DNA from: Prevotella sp. S7-1-8
Lineage (GTDB): Bacteria > Bacteroidota > Bacteroidia > Bacteroidales > Bacteroidaceae
Direction of reading: 5' to 3'
NCBI RefSeq assembly: GCF_000758925.1
Contig: NZ_JRNC01000007.1
Location: 1-39,091 of the forward strand
Length of the DNA stretch: 39,091 bases
How positions within the stretch are numbered: position 1 is the first letter of the stretch; each line of letters begins with the position of its first letter. A model generated the notes under the pieces. The model did no database searches and was not told the origin of the DNA. It worked only from the letters and a program-made list of their open reading frames with translations. This document shows, piece by piece, positions 1-7,584 of the stretch. A program made the translations under genes and the position numbers.

Positions 1-120
1 CATGTTATAACACATGCCGCGGGCCTAAATTTTTGAATTGAAAATATCGCCAACCCTTGATTTCGCGTTTTGTTTTTTTAATTTTGAATTGGCAATTATC
101 CCTTGTTTCCTTTTCTTGCG

Positions 121-1545
121 TCAATCCTTGTCGTGCTCATGGCAGTAGCTGCTGCCGTCAAAGCAGTGGGTACAGAGCTTGCATTTAGGCATCCCGATGC
201 TCTCGACGAGCGATTCCAAGCTTGAGAACTGTAATGAGGAAAGCCCCAGCCTGTTGGCTATCTCGTTTACCATGCGTTTATACTCAGGCGTTCCCGTCGT
301 GGCATACTTGTCAAGGTTTTTCTTGTCGTCGCCCTCGAAGTCCTGTATGATGCGCCTCGTGATAAGCTCCATGTCGCTTTTGGACGATGTGAAGCCGATG
401 AAAGGGCAGCCGTAAACCAGTGGCGGGCATGATATTCTGACGTGCACCTCCTTGGCGCCCGCCTCGTAGAACATGCGCACGTTGTCGCGAAGCTGCGTGC
501 CGCGCACGATGGAGTCGTCGCAGAACACCACGCGGTGGTTGAGCAGAAACGCCTTGTTGGGTATGAGCTTCATCTTCGCCACCAAGTTGCGCCGGGCTTG
601 ATCGCTGGGTGTGAAACTGCGAGGCCACGTGGGCGTGTATTTCAATACGGCGCGGCGGTAGGGTATGCCATGCCCTTGGGCGTACCCCACGGCCATGCCA
701 ACGCCCGAGTCGGGTATGCCGCATACGAAGTCGGCCTCCGTGTCATCGGCCTTGCCGAGCATGCGCCCGTTTCGCTCGCGCATCTCCTCGACGTTGACAC
801 CCTCGTACGTGCTGGCCGGAAATCCATAATAAATCCATAAGAAAGAGCACACCTGCGAGCGTCTTCTCGGTTGTTGCAACACTTTTACGCCATCGGCTCT
901 CACCTCGACGATTTCGCCGGGGCCAATGTCGCGCGTCATCTCGTAGTCAAGGTTGGGGAAGCTCGTCGACTCGCTCGAGACGGCATAGGCGCCCTCCTTG
1001 TGCCCGATGACGATTGGCGTGCGCCCAAGAAAGTCGCGCGCCGCGATGATGCTGCGCTCCGTGAGCACCAACAAGGAGCACGACCCCTCTATGTGGTTGA
1101 ACACGTTGTTGATGCCTTCCTCGAACGAGTTGCCCATGTTTATGAGCAATGCCACCAGCTCGGTCTGGTTGAGCGTGTTGGCGGAAAGCTCGCTTAGGTG
1201 CATGCGTTGCTTGAGCAGCTCGGCCGCGATGGTGTCCAAATTGTTTATTTTGGCCACCGTTACCACCGCGTATCGCCCAAGGTGCGAGTTTACGATGATA
1301 GGTTGCGGGTCGGTGTCGCTGATGACGCCAATGCCGAGGTTGCCGCTGAAATTGCTTAGCTCGTCCTCAAATTTCGACCTGAAATAGCTTCTTTCCAAAC
1401 TGTGGATGGACCGGTTGAAACCGCGCTCCTTGTCAAAGGTTACCATGCCGGCGCGTTTGGTGCCTAAATGAGAATTGTAATCTGTGCCGTAGAATAAATC
1501 GTTTACACAATCTTTTTTTGAAATCGTTCCGAAAATGCCACCCAT
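121..1545 (-). CDS. PurF-like amidophosphoribosyltransferase paralogue without N-terminal Cys
   Basis: A 474-residue protein of the glutamine PRPP amidotransferase fold. The N-terminal Ntn-hydrolase domain covers roughly residues 1-220 and the C-terminal phosphoribosyltransferase domain 230-470. The PRPP loop VFCDDSIVRGTQ is clear. Cysteines in VCGIPDSG, SCPPLVYGC and CKLCTHC fit the iron-sulfur ligands of the Bacillus-type enzyme. True PurF is processed to expose a catalytic Cys at position 1. Here the start reads MGGIFGT, so the glutaminase nucleophile is missing. From memory, Bacteroides genomes carry a similar MGG-type copy beside a normal PurF. The ATG at 1545 was chosen over a TTG at 1581 because a -7 box at 1579-1586 would place the transcript start downstream of the TTG. 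Family membership is secure. Its activity is uncertain: it may use ammonia or have a regulatory role. Confidence 0.88.
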   Translation of the reverse strand: MGGIFGTISKKDCVNDLFYGTDYNSHLGTKRAGMVTFDKERGFNRSIHSLERSYFRSKFEDELSNFSGNLGIGVISDTDPQPIIVNSHLGRYAVVTVAKINNLDTIAAELLKQRMHLSELSANTLNQTELVALLINMGNSFEEGINNVFNHIEGSCSLLVLTERSIIAARDFLGRTPIVIGHKEGAYAVSSESTSFPNLDYEMTRDIGPGEIVEVRADGVKVLQQPRRRSQVCSFLWIYYGFPASTYEGVNVEEMRERNGRMLGKADDTEADFVCGIPDSGVGMAVGYAQGHGIPYRRAVLKYTPTWPRSFTPSDQARRNLVAKMKLIPNKAFLLNHRVVFCDDSIVRGTQLRDNVRMFYEAGAKEVHVRISCPPLVYGCPFIGFTSSKSDMELITRRIIQDFEGDDKKNLDKYATTGTPEYKRMVNEIANRLGLSSLQFSSLESLVESIGMPKCKLCTHCFDGSSYCHEHDKD

Positions 1546-1578
1546 AATGTAGATAAATTTTATTTCATTTTGTGCCGG

Positions 1579-1586
1579 CAAAGGTA
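1579..1586 (-). promoter_or_regulatory. Candidate promoter -7 box of the PurF-like gene
   Basis: Read on the minus strand this is TACCTTTG, a match to the Bacteroidetes -7 consensus TAnnTTTG. A TTG lies 21 bases upstream, slightly off the ideal 19. The predicted leader is short, about 30 bases before the ATG at 1545. Confidence 0.5.
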
Positions 1587-1881
1587 ATAAAATTAGCCAA
1601 AAGACATCAACCTTGGGCCATAAAATGTGTGCTTGCCCTCAATTTTTTTTTTACAACCGCGCGCCAGCGTGGCTTTTTGGGCCGTCTTGGAAAGGGCCGT
1701 TCATGACGGCGAATCGCGTCATGGGCGCGGCCGTCGTCCGCGCGTGCCCATGTGGCGTTGGCCTTGGCCCAGAGAATTGGTGGCGCGGGAGAGTGCCATT
1801 AAATAATGTAATAATTACAAACCGCACGGTTAAGTATGGTTAATACTTCTTCTTAAATTTTCCGCTTAACGTTTTTTCCAC
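1587..1881. other. Divergent intergenic region, purF-like / gpx
   Basis: No convincing gene. The short plus-strand frame at 1613-1843 has no recognisable domain. The stretch holds a 10-base tandem direct repeat at 1829-1848 (GGTTAAGTAT then GGTTAATACT), which also forms the inverted repeat AAGTAT-N5-ATACTT at 1832-1848. It sits 33 bases upstream of the gpx -7 box and could be a regulator site. Confidence 0.4.
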
Positions 1882-1889
1882 TATTTTTG
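1882..1889 (+). promoter_or_regulatory. Candidate promoter -7 box of the glutathione peroxidase gene
   Basis: TATTTTTG matches TAnnTTTG. At 19 bases upstream there is TTTC rather than TTTG, so the -33 element is imperfect. The implied leader is about 90 bases. Confidence 0.4.
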
Positions 1890-1985
1890 TTATATCAAAA
1901 AAGGCGCGAGTGCGGCACGTCAAGCCACCGAGCGAGTTGTCGTGGGCATGGCGCCACAAATATTAACCCAAAATTTAAGAAACAG

Positions 1986-2534
1986 ATGAAAACAGTTTAT
2001 GATTTCAGTTTGAGCGACAAGAAAGGTAACGAAGTGAAACTATCAGAATATAAGGGCAAGGTATTGCTTATTGTCAATACTGCCACCGCTTGCGGTTTCA
2101 CCCCACAATATGAAGAATTGGAAGCCATGTATGGCAGGCTTAAGGGTCAAGGTTTTGAGATATTGGATATCCCTTGCAACCAATTTGGCGGCCAAGCCCC
2201 TGGCAGCGACGAGGAGATCGCGCAGTTCTGCCAGATGAAATTTGGCACCGATTTCCCACAATTCAAGAAATCTGACGTGAATGGTGATAACGAGTTGCCA
2301 CTCTATGCATGGCTCAAGGGCGAGAAGCCTTTCAGGGGTTTTGACAAAGGCCACAAGCTCACCCCTATTCTCGAGGATTTGCACGACAAACAAGACCCCA
2401 AGTGGCGCGAGAACAGTGATATCAAATGGAATTTCACCAAGTTCCTCATCAATCGCGAGGGTGAGGTAGTGGCTCGTTTCGAGCCAACCAAAGATTTGGC
2501 CGAGGTTGAGCGCTCCATCAAGGAACTGCTCTAA
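1986..2534 (+). CDS. Glutathione peroxidase family, thioredoxin-dependent 2-Cys peroxidase
   Basis: A 182-residue cytoplasmic peroxidase of the GPx family that reduces hydrogen peroxide and organic hydroperoxides. The peroxidatic Cys36 lies in NTATACGFTPQY, Gln70 in CNQFGGQAPG, and the tetrad Trp148-Asn149 in KWNF. Cys82 in AQFCQMKFG sits where the resolving cysteine of yeast Gpx3-type enzymes lies, so thioredoxin rather than glutathione is the likely reductant (inference). There is no signal peptide. The frame is open upstream to 1887, but that extension has no homology-like content and overlaps the promoter, so the ATG at 1986 was chosen. The gene is a single transcription unit closed by a strong terminator. 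Confidence 0.95.
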   Translation: MKTVYDFSLSDKKGNEVKLSEYKGKVLLIVNTATACGFTPQYEELEAMYGRLKGQGFEILDIPCNQFGGQAPGSDEEIAQFCQMKFGTDFPQFKKSDVNGDNELPLYAWLKGEKPFRGFDKGHKLTPILEDLHDKQDPKWRENSDIKWNFTKFLINREGEVVARFEPTKDLAEVERSIKELL

Positions 2535-2546
2535 GCTCATCCTATC

Positions 2547-2584
2547 AAGCCTGCCCGAGAACAGCAATTCGGGTAGGCTTTTTT
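2547..2584 (+). terminator. Intrinsic terminator after the glutathione peroxidase gene
   Basis: A 12-base-pair stem with one G-T wobble (AAGCCTGCCCGA pairing with TCGGGTAGGCTT) is followed directly by a T run. It lies 12 bases after the stop codon. Confidence 0.85.
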
Positions 2585-2892
2585 AATGTTTTTGCCCTCT
2601 TGGGGGTGTGCCATGCGCCATTGCCGGTAACGTTGTTGTGTCGCTATCTTGCCACCTCTCGACATTCTGGGCGACGTAGCCACGCCAATTTGTGATGTGG
2701 CCCGGTGTTTAAACTGTGCCATGCGTTTGTGTAGCAGCCAGTTCGTATAGACCAATCCCCTTTTCCGGCTCAATGCCGTTGCGCCAAAAAAAATCATAAA
2801 AGAAGGCCATCGCCAAACAAATCTCTTACAAAGAAAAAAGCCTATGAAAGCGGTTTCTTTTTCGGTTGGGGCACACATGTTTTGACACCATC

Positions 2893-2970
2893 TTGCGTTT
2901 AGGTATTATTGGCGTCGCGATTAGGTTTTATTGGCACTGCGATTAGGTATTATTCGGCTTGCGATTAAGG
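2893..2970 (+). repeat. 22-base imperfect tandem repeat, three copies plus a partial fourth
   Basis: Units begin at 2893, 2915 and 2937, with a partial unit at 2959. Each carries the core GCGATTAGGTATTATT with one or two changes (GCGTTTAGG in the first, GGTTTTATT in the second). There are no unrelated spacers between units, so it is not a CRISPR array. Function unknown. The period is close to two helical turns. Confidence 0.8.
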
Positions 2971-3010
2971 CCTAACGACAACATGAATAGATACTAATGC
3001 CAGCCCCTCA

Positions 3011-3036
3011 AAATAGGGTTGGGGCTAAAAACACAC
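3011..3036. terminator. Possible terminator-like hairpin
   Basis: AGCCCC and GGGGCT pair across a loop, and the 3' side is followed by AAAAAC. No gene ends nearby on either strand, so its role is unclear. It sits where the composition changes to AT-rich. Confidence 0.3.
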
Positions 3037-3464
3037 AAAGTATTTATTATCAGTTGATTATCAATACTATAAGCTCTAAACGGTAGAAAAGTGGCAATAT
3101 GGATTCTGTTTAGATACGAAAGGGTGATAATTTAACGTATTTAACTTTCGATTACATTAAAAACTACCAAATAGTGTTTGAATAGGAATGTTTCAACCGA
3201 ACTCAAAATGTGACAAACAAAAGTTATCAAATGATATTTTAGAGAGGTAGTGGTGAAACGACTTCCCTTAAAGGATGTGATTGCCAATCATCCCCTTTTA
3301 TTCTATAAGAACCAATAGAAATGTAGCCTATCATACTGTTTTCCTACATTTTTATATAAGTACAAAAGCATATTCCAATACTGATTTTTGGAGTCTGCTT
3401 TTCCGAAATGGTTAAGTATATTTATTGTTTCATAGATTTTATGGTTGCCTAAAGAACGTAAGTT

Positions 3465-4259
3465 CTATTTATGGCTTATGTTCAATATATACCAACATGA
3501 AGTGGTGAAGAAATTTCTGATATATTTCATCTTCCAGACCCAATGTGGCAAGAGTCGTGGGGCAAGGTGGAATTTCTGCTTGTAATGAGGATTGATGAGC
3601 CAAAGTTTTTGGTCTGTTACCGAGAAGCCACATTGGTGTATGAGTCTTTCAAACAACTCTATACTTGTTCGGCATTCTTTTATGCTCATAAGTTCATTCA
3701 TAGTTCCGTTCTCTTCATTGCATGTTTTTAGCAACAACTTGTATAAAGGGTTTGGCAGCAAGTGAATGAATGGCAGATGTGAGCAAAGTTTGCTTCTGCA
3801 AATCTGTTGATGTCCTCCAAAAGGCATTTGCCATGCGGGGAATCCGACAAACAGAACGCCTTTTGGTTTCATAAACTTTCTTAGGTGTGCAAGAAATGGC
3901 TCTTTTGTCGGAACGTGTTCTATCACATCATGTAATAGTATTACGTCATATTTATCTTCTTCATTACATGGAACAGGATATTGCATGAAATCACAACATA
4001 CAAATGTAGCATGATTGCTGATTTCAGAAAAGTATGCTTTGGCATCTTTAATTCTGCATTCGGCAATATCTATACCTGTCACTCTGCAGCCCAACTGTGC
4101 AAAGGGAACTAAGTTTCCTCCTTCACCACAGCCTACCTCCAAGATTCTACTCTTTGGTGTCAGTTCTGTAAAATCTGACAAGTAGCCGATATAAAACTCC
4201 TTAGATGTTATCTCCAACTCACGGAAATAAACCTTCCTGTCTGTATGTCTTTTTTGCAT
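3465..4259 (-). CDS. Class I SAM-dependent methyltransferase
   Basis: A 264-residue cytoplasmic methyltransferase of the Methyltransf_11/23 type. The SAM-binding motif I is RILEVGCGEGGN at residues 38-49, the acidic residue of motif II is in VTGIDIAE (60-67), and the post-motif DVILLHDVIEHV is at 105-116. The following segment FVGFPAWQMPFGGHQQ resembles methyltransferases found near glycan-synthesis genes, so a sugar or lipid-linked substrate is possible, but the substrate cannot be read from sequence. It lies 78 bases downstream of the sigma factor/beta-barrel gene on the same strand and carries a similar upstream element. Its AT-rich composition differs from the core genes and suggests acquisition by transfer. 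Confidence 0.85.
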   Translation of the reverse strand: MQKRHTDRKVYFRELEITSKEFYIGYLSDFTELTPKSRILEVGCGEGGNLVPFAQLGCRVTGIDIAECRIKDAKAYFSEISNHATFVCCDFMQYPVPCNEEDKYDVILLHDVIEHVPTKEPFLAHLRKFMKPKGVLFVGFPAWQMPFGGHQQICRSKLCSHLPFIHLLPNPLYKLLLKTCNEENGTMNELMSIKECRTSIELFERLIHQCGFSVTDQKLWLINPHYKQKFHLAPRLLPHWVWKMKYIRNFFTTSCWYILNISHK

Positions 4260-4280
4260 GTGTCTTTTTATTTTGACCTT

Positions 4281-4300
4281 CTATTATAGATATAGATACA
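4281..4300 (-). promoter_or_regulatory. Candidate promoter/operator element upstream of the methyltransferase
   Basis: Read on the minus strand it contains ATCTATATC followed by TATAATAG, beginning 38 bases before the start codon at 4259. The same ATCTATATC then ATAGA arrangement begins 37 bases before the start of the sigma fusion gene. Inferred to be a shared promoter or regulator site. The sequence is AT-rich, so chance is possible. Confidence 0.35.
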
Positions 4301-4337
4301 GGTCATTCATAAAGACTGCATGTAAAATGATACTTTC

Positions 4338-6029
4338 TTACCAAGAGAGCCTAATACCGAAAGGCACAGTCAATGTAAATGGACGTTCTGTCCAAGTATT
4401 CTTGAATTCGCTTCCATTCGGAATGTACCAATTCAGCGTTGGCTCAACAAACAATGTCAACTTGGGTGCAAATTGATATTGTATTCCGATGTTAGTGTTT
4501 ACAGTCCACTGTATAGAAGGTATTGTCTTCCAATCCGTTGTATAGCCAGACTTTCCTCCTACTACATAGTCTGCATATGTCTTTCCATGCAATGGTATCT
4601 GAATGCTTGCTCCTGCAGAACCGTAAGCCGACAGTCTATTGTACGTCATAAATTGGTACGAGAGCTTGATAGGAATACCGATGTAATGCAACTTTTGTTC
4701 CTTGTCAACACGGTAATTGCCAGTACCCAAAGTAAAATATGACTTCAAGTAAGAGTATTGGAGTCCTGTTTCTAAACTCCAATGCTTTCCTATGCTCATG
4801 TTCACAGCCAATCCTAATATTATTGGTTTGTCATGATGTTCTGCCTCTTCTATTTTGCCATTGTTGTTATCGGCAATATCCATCATTGCAACATTTTCCG
4901 CCGTTGGGTCCGTTGGAGTTAAGCGATGTAGATATTTAGCATACTCTTCCCATGTAGTAAAACTCTTTTCCGAAGGTTGATCACTCATAATATCATCAGT
5001 GCTACTTGTTATAATCTTACAAACATTTTGCGCAAGGGTAGAACCCAAAGAACCAGCTGCGAGCAATTGCCATTTACTTTTCTTGTGCGGCCTTGTATCA
5101 TCCGCAATCCATCTTTCCTCGTTTGGAATAGGTGTATAGACAGAATCTTTTGTGATGATACTATCTCGCTTGTTATCAGCCAAAACATGTTGGTTCTCCT
5201 GCAAAGAATCGGATATTTCGAGTATTACATTTTGACCTGTCTTAATCGAATCACCAACAGTTATTACAATGTTCTTTCCCTGTTGAACGCTTTGATGACT
5301 ATAGTTCAAAACAGCTTTTTGCGCACTGCTAACAGAAACGTTAGGCCGCTTTTGTATAGGCGTAATGTCTTTATTAGGCTTTCGAGTTCGAACAATTCTC
5401 ACATCATTTTCTGAAACGAGTTTCTTCTTTGCTGTAAAATATCTATATATCGGGATAACTATCAACGCCAATGCGATGAGAAGCATTGCTCTTGAAGACA
5501 ATATTTTTCGTAACAATGCTTTTGCCCTTGCCAATTGCGAGGAAGAACTATGTGGAGCGATATCAAGTAATTTGCTGATTTCTTGATGGGACAAGCCTTC
5601 CAATACAGACATCTTGAATATTTTTTTATACCCTTTTGGCAAACTGTCTATTGCTGACGTGATTTCCTCATACGGAATTGATTGCTTGGAAGTGTTGCCA
5701 TCTTCCAATACGGAACTAAATTCATCCTCTATATCAGACAAGGAAATGAAATCGTATCTCTTGCCTTTCTCCTGATATTTCAATACAAGGTTAGTAGTGA
5801 TACTTGTAAGCCATTGACTAAACCTATGAGTATTCTTCAAGTCTTTCAACGAAACAAACGCAAGTATAAAAGCATCTTGGACAAGGTCGTCAACGACAGC
5901 CTTGTCCTCTCCAAGAATATTGATGCATATCCCTTTCATCTTAGGATAATACATTTGATATAATGCGCTGAAAGCGTCAGCGTCACCTTGTTTTGCTTTT
6001 TCTACTAATGTTGTTATATTTGAAGCCAT
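4338..6029 (-). CDS. ECF sigma factor fused through a transmembrane segment to an outer-membrane beta-barrel
   Basis: A single open frame of 563 residues with two normally separate parts. Residues 10-95 are sigma-70 region 2 (VVDDLVQDAFILAF at 45-58, then RFSQWLTSITTN at 69-80). Residues 120-175 are region 4 with the helix-turn-helix SHQEISKLLDIAPHSSSSQL. Only a few residues later comes one hydrophobic segment, about 181-197. Then follows a Ser/Thr/Gln-rich periplasmic linker, about 198-318, and a PorT/OMP_b-brl-like barrel, about 318-563, of alternating strands ending in aromatic Trp563, as usual for BAM clients. Bacteroides encodes anti-sigma proteins with a TM segment and an outer-membrane barrel. 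Here the sigma factor itself occupies the cytoplasmic end. The frame is intact with no stop at the junction. Internal starts near the TM segment could give barrel-only products. The biology is inferred. Confidence 0.85.
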   Translation of the reverse strand: MASNITTLVEKAKQGDADAFSALYQMYYPKMKGICINILGEDKAVVDDLVQDAFILAFVSLKDLKNTHRFSQWLTSITTNLVLKYQEKGKRYDFISLSDIEDEFSSVLEDGNTSKQSIPYEEITSAIDSLPKGYKKIFKMSVLEGLSHQEISKLLDIAPHSSSSQLARAKALLRKILSSRAMLLIALALIVIPIYRYFTAKKKLVSENDVRIVRTRKPNKDITPIQKRPNVSVSSAQKAVLNYSHQSVQQGKNIVITVGDSIKTGQNVILEISDSLQENQHVLADNKRDSIITKDSVYTPIPNEERWIADDTRPHKKSKWQLLAAGSLGSTLAQNVCKIITSSTDDIMSDQPSEKSFTTWEEYAKYLHRLTPTDPTAENVAMMDIADNNNGKIEEAEHHDKPIILGLAVNMSIGKHWSLETGLQYSYLKSYFTLGTGNYRVDKEQKLHYIGIPIKLSYQFMTYNRLSAYGSAGASIQIPLHGKTYADYVVGGKSGYTTDWKTIPSIQWTVNTNIGIQYQFAPKLTLFVEPTLNWYIPNGSEFKNTWTERPFTLTVPFGIRLSW

Positions 6030-6048
6030 GAGCGAATTGTTTCGTACT

Positions 6049-6066
6049 ATCTATCTTGATATAGAT
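6049..6066. promoter_or_regulatory. Inverted repeat upstream of the sigma/beta-barrel gene
   Basis: ATCTAT-N6-ATAGAT is a perfect 6-base inverted repeat whose near edge is 19 bases before the start codon at 6029. Read on the minus strand it begins ATCTATATC, 37 bases before the ATG, as does the element before the methyltransferase. It may be an autoregulatory promoter or an operator. Confidence 0.4.
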
Positions 6067-6248
6067 TCGCCAAAGGCTTGATGACTGCATAAGGTTTAGT
6101 TAAAGAATATGAATATATGTATTATTTTTAGGCAATGTTATACTTGCATTCTCATTTTGGGAACATTTCAAGTGACCACCAAGCAACAAGTATTGGGTAC
6201 CAATGCAATAACATCACTCTTATACAATCCTACCAAGATTGCACATGA

Positions 6249-6872
6249 TTATTTTCTACCCCTTGATTCTCTTTTGTAACCAACTTTGTCCTTTTCTGTA
6301 ATCTTACGCAACACATGGCAAGGATTTCCCACAGCCACCACTCCAGAAGGGATGTCGTGGGTCACGATGCTACCAGCTCCAATCACCGTGTCGTCACCGA
6401 TAGTAATATTTGGTAGCAAGATGGTATTTCCGCCAATCCAAATACGGTTGCCGATATGTACATTGCCAGGTTTTAGTCCACCAGCAATGCGTTCCTCGGC
6501 ATCGAGTACATGGTTGGCATCGTAGATGCCGACATTCGGACCAATAAGAGTGTTGTTGCCAATCGTGACTTGACCACAGTCGAGTATAACACAGCCAAAA
6601 TTGATATATACATCACTGCCAATCGTGATATTCTTGCCGAACTCACAACGAAAATCTGGTTCTATCCATACATTTTTACCGACAGATTTGAAGAGTTTCT
6701 GCATAATTTCTTTACGCTTTTCTACCTCATTATCTTCTGTGCGGTTATAAGCACGAAACAGTTGTTTCGCCTCAATCCTTCGATTAAACAAATCCTGATC
6801 GAAATCATTATAAATCTCACCAGCTTGCAACTTTTGCCATTCTGGCATATTCAAAGTCTTATTATCGTTCAT
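6249..6872 (-). CDS. Maltose/galactoside O-acetyltransferase family hexapeptide protein
   Basis: A 207-residue acyltransferase with an N-terminal Mac domain (EWQKLQAGEIYNDFD, about residues 5-60) and a left-handed beta-helix of hexapeptide repeats, for example ITIGSDVYINFG and VTIGNNTLIGPN. The active-site His is in YDANHVLDAEER. The C-terminal cap contains GVVAVGNPCHVLRKI. It would transfer acetyl from acetyl-CoA to a sugar hydroxyl in the cytoplasm, and the actual acceptor is unknown. The ATG at 6872 is preferred over an in-frame GTG at 6890, which overlaps the antitoxin gene. It begins 11 bases after that gene's stop, so it is probably co-transcribed with the toxin-antitoxin pair as a passenger. 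Confidence 0.88.
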   Translation of the reverse strand: MNDNKTLNMPEWQKLQAGEIYNDFDQDLFNRRIEAKQLFRAYNRTEDNEVEKRKEIMQKLFKSVGKNVWIEPDFRCEFGKNITIGSDVYINFGCVILDCGQVTIGNNTLIGPNVGIYDANHVLDAEERIAGGLKPGNVHIGNRIWIGGNTILLPNITIGDDTVIGAGSIVTHDIPSGVVAVGNPCHVLRKITEKDKVGYKRESRGRK

Positions 6873-6883
6873 ATTCAAGAATA

Positions 6884-7216
6884 TTACCACAGCGCAATTT
6901 TCCCTGCAATACCCAAATCAAGGGTAGCTGTTGCAATGCCCAATGCTTGAAATACACGGCTCATTGTTGGCAATGTGATAACACTTGTACCTTTCTCCAA
7001 CTTTGAAATTTGAGCACGCTGCACGCCGATACGCTCACCAAGTTGCTCTTGTGTGAGGTTTTGTGCCAATCGAGCCTTGCGTATGGCTTTGCCTACAATA
7101 TAGGCGTTCACATCTTCTTTGAGCTTGGCTTCCATTGCGTCACGCTCTGGAGTTCCTATTTTGCCCCAAAGTTTGTCTTTCATATTGTCTGCTGGTATCA
7201 ATTTCATCTGTGCCAT
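6884..7216 (-). CDS. HigA-type antitoxin, XRE-family helix-turn-helix
   Basis: A 110-residue DNA-binding protein. The Cro/C1-type helix-turn-helix spans roughly residues 45-98, with RLAQNLTQEQLGERIGVQRA and QISKLEKG as the turn and recognition helix. The N-terminal part (KLWGKIGTPERDAMEAKL) is typical of HigA-like antitoxins paired with phage Gp49/RelE-like toxins in Bacteroidetes. It starts 4 bases after the toxin stop codon, the toxin-first order of higBA loci. The frame is complete although the toxin frame is broken. It probably represses the promoter at 7585-7602 and would neutralise the toxin in an intact locus. Confidence 0.85.
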   Translation of the reverse strand: MAQMKLIPADNMKDKLWGKIGTPERDAMEAKLKEDVNAYIVGKAIRKARLAQNLTQEQLGERIGVQRAQISKLEKGTSVITLPTMSRVFQALGIATATLDLGIAGKIALW

Positions 7217-7220
7217 AATG

Positions 7221-7566
7221 CTATTTCTTTTTATTGTTAAAGTACTCTTTTCTTATCTCTTCTGCTTTGGCAATCTCCTTTAATGGTGTCTTTTGTGTTT
7301 TCTTGACTATGCCATGCGTGGCAATAACCAAAGTTTCTTGCTCAGTGTCCCAAAAGGAGAAAAGCCTGTAACAGATTCCGTTGTAGAGAGTGCGAAACTC
7401 CCATATCTCAGTATTCTCCAGTTTCTTGAAGATGTCAACTTTCATCACTCCTTCCTCAACCCTTGAAGATGTTGTAGTATATCTTCTGCTGAGCTTTGAA
7501 TGGCTGCGCATCCAAAAAGGCTTGTGCTTCTTCTGTCAACACCACTTTTAGCTTTTTGATGCCCAT
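7221..7566 (-). pseudogene. HigB/Gp49-like toxin, frameshifted
   Basis: Two overlapping frames encode the halves of one RelE/HigB-family toxin. The first, from ATG 7566, reads MGIKKLKVVLTEEAQAF and ends IYYNIFKG-stop at 7456. The second continues VEEGVMKVDIFKKL, through EIWEFRTLYNGICYRLFSFW and ATHGIVKKTQKTP, to a stop at 7221. The interval is 346 bases; removing one G from the GGG run at 7460-7462 gives a normal 114-residue toxin reading NIFKVEEG. Family members are mRNA interferases that cleave ribosome-bound messages. As written only a 36-residue N-terminal fragment would be made, so the toxin is inactive unless the extra base is a sequencing error. Confidence 0.8.
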
Positions 7567-7584
7567 TTTGTTTTGAATTATGGT

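Larger units (their letters stand above)
2585..3464. other. Gene-free spacer at the left edge of the AT-rich island
   Basis: No supportable gene. The minus-strand frame at 2537-2878 runs into the gpx terminator and has no domain. Base composition drops to AT-rich from about 2985. The stretch includes the 22-base tandem repeat at 2893-2970, a GC-rich hairpin at 3011-3036, and the 11-base element TTGATTATCAA at 3054-3064 that recurs at 7869-7879. Confidence 0.5.

Noticed and set aside
2537..2878. Minus-strand 113-codon frame
   Set aside because: It runs through the gpx terminator, has no domain and no promoter.
2893..2970. CRISPR array
   Set aside because: The repeat units are contiguous with no unique spacers, and no cas genes are present.
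6192..6204. Inverted repeat ATTGG-N3-CCAAT as a terminator of the acetyltransferase gene
   Set aside because: The stem is only 5 base pairs, with no T run on the relevant strand.
7456..7470. Programmed frameshift in the toxin gene
   Set aside because: The site lacks a slippery heptamer, and a +1 shift on AAG-GGT or GGT-TGA would need poor tRNA re-pairing; an inserted base is simpler.
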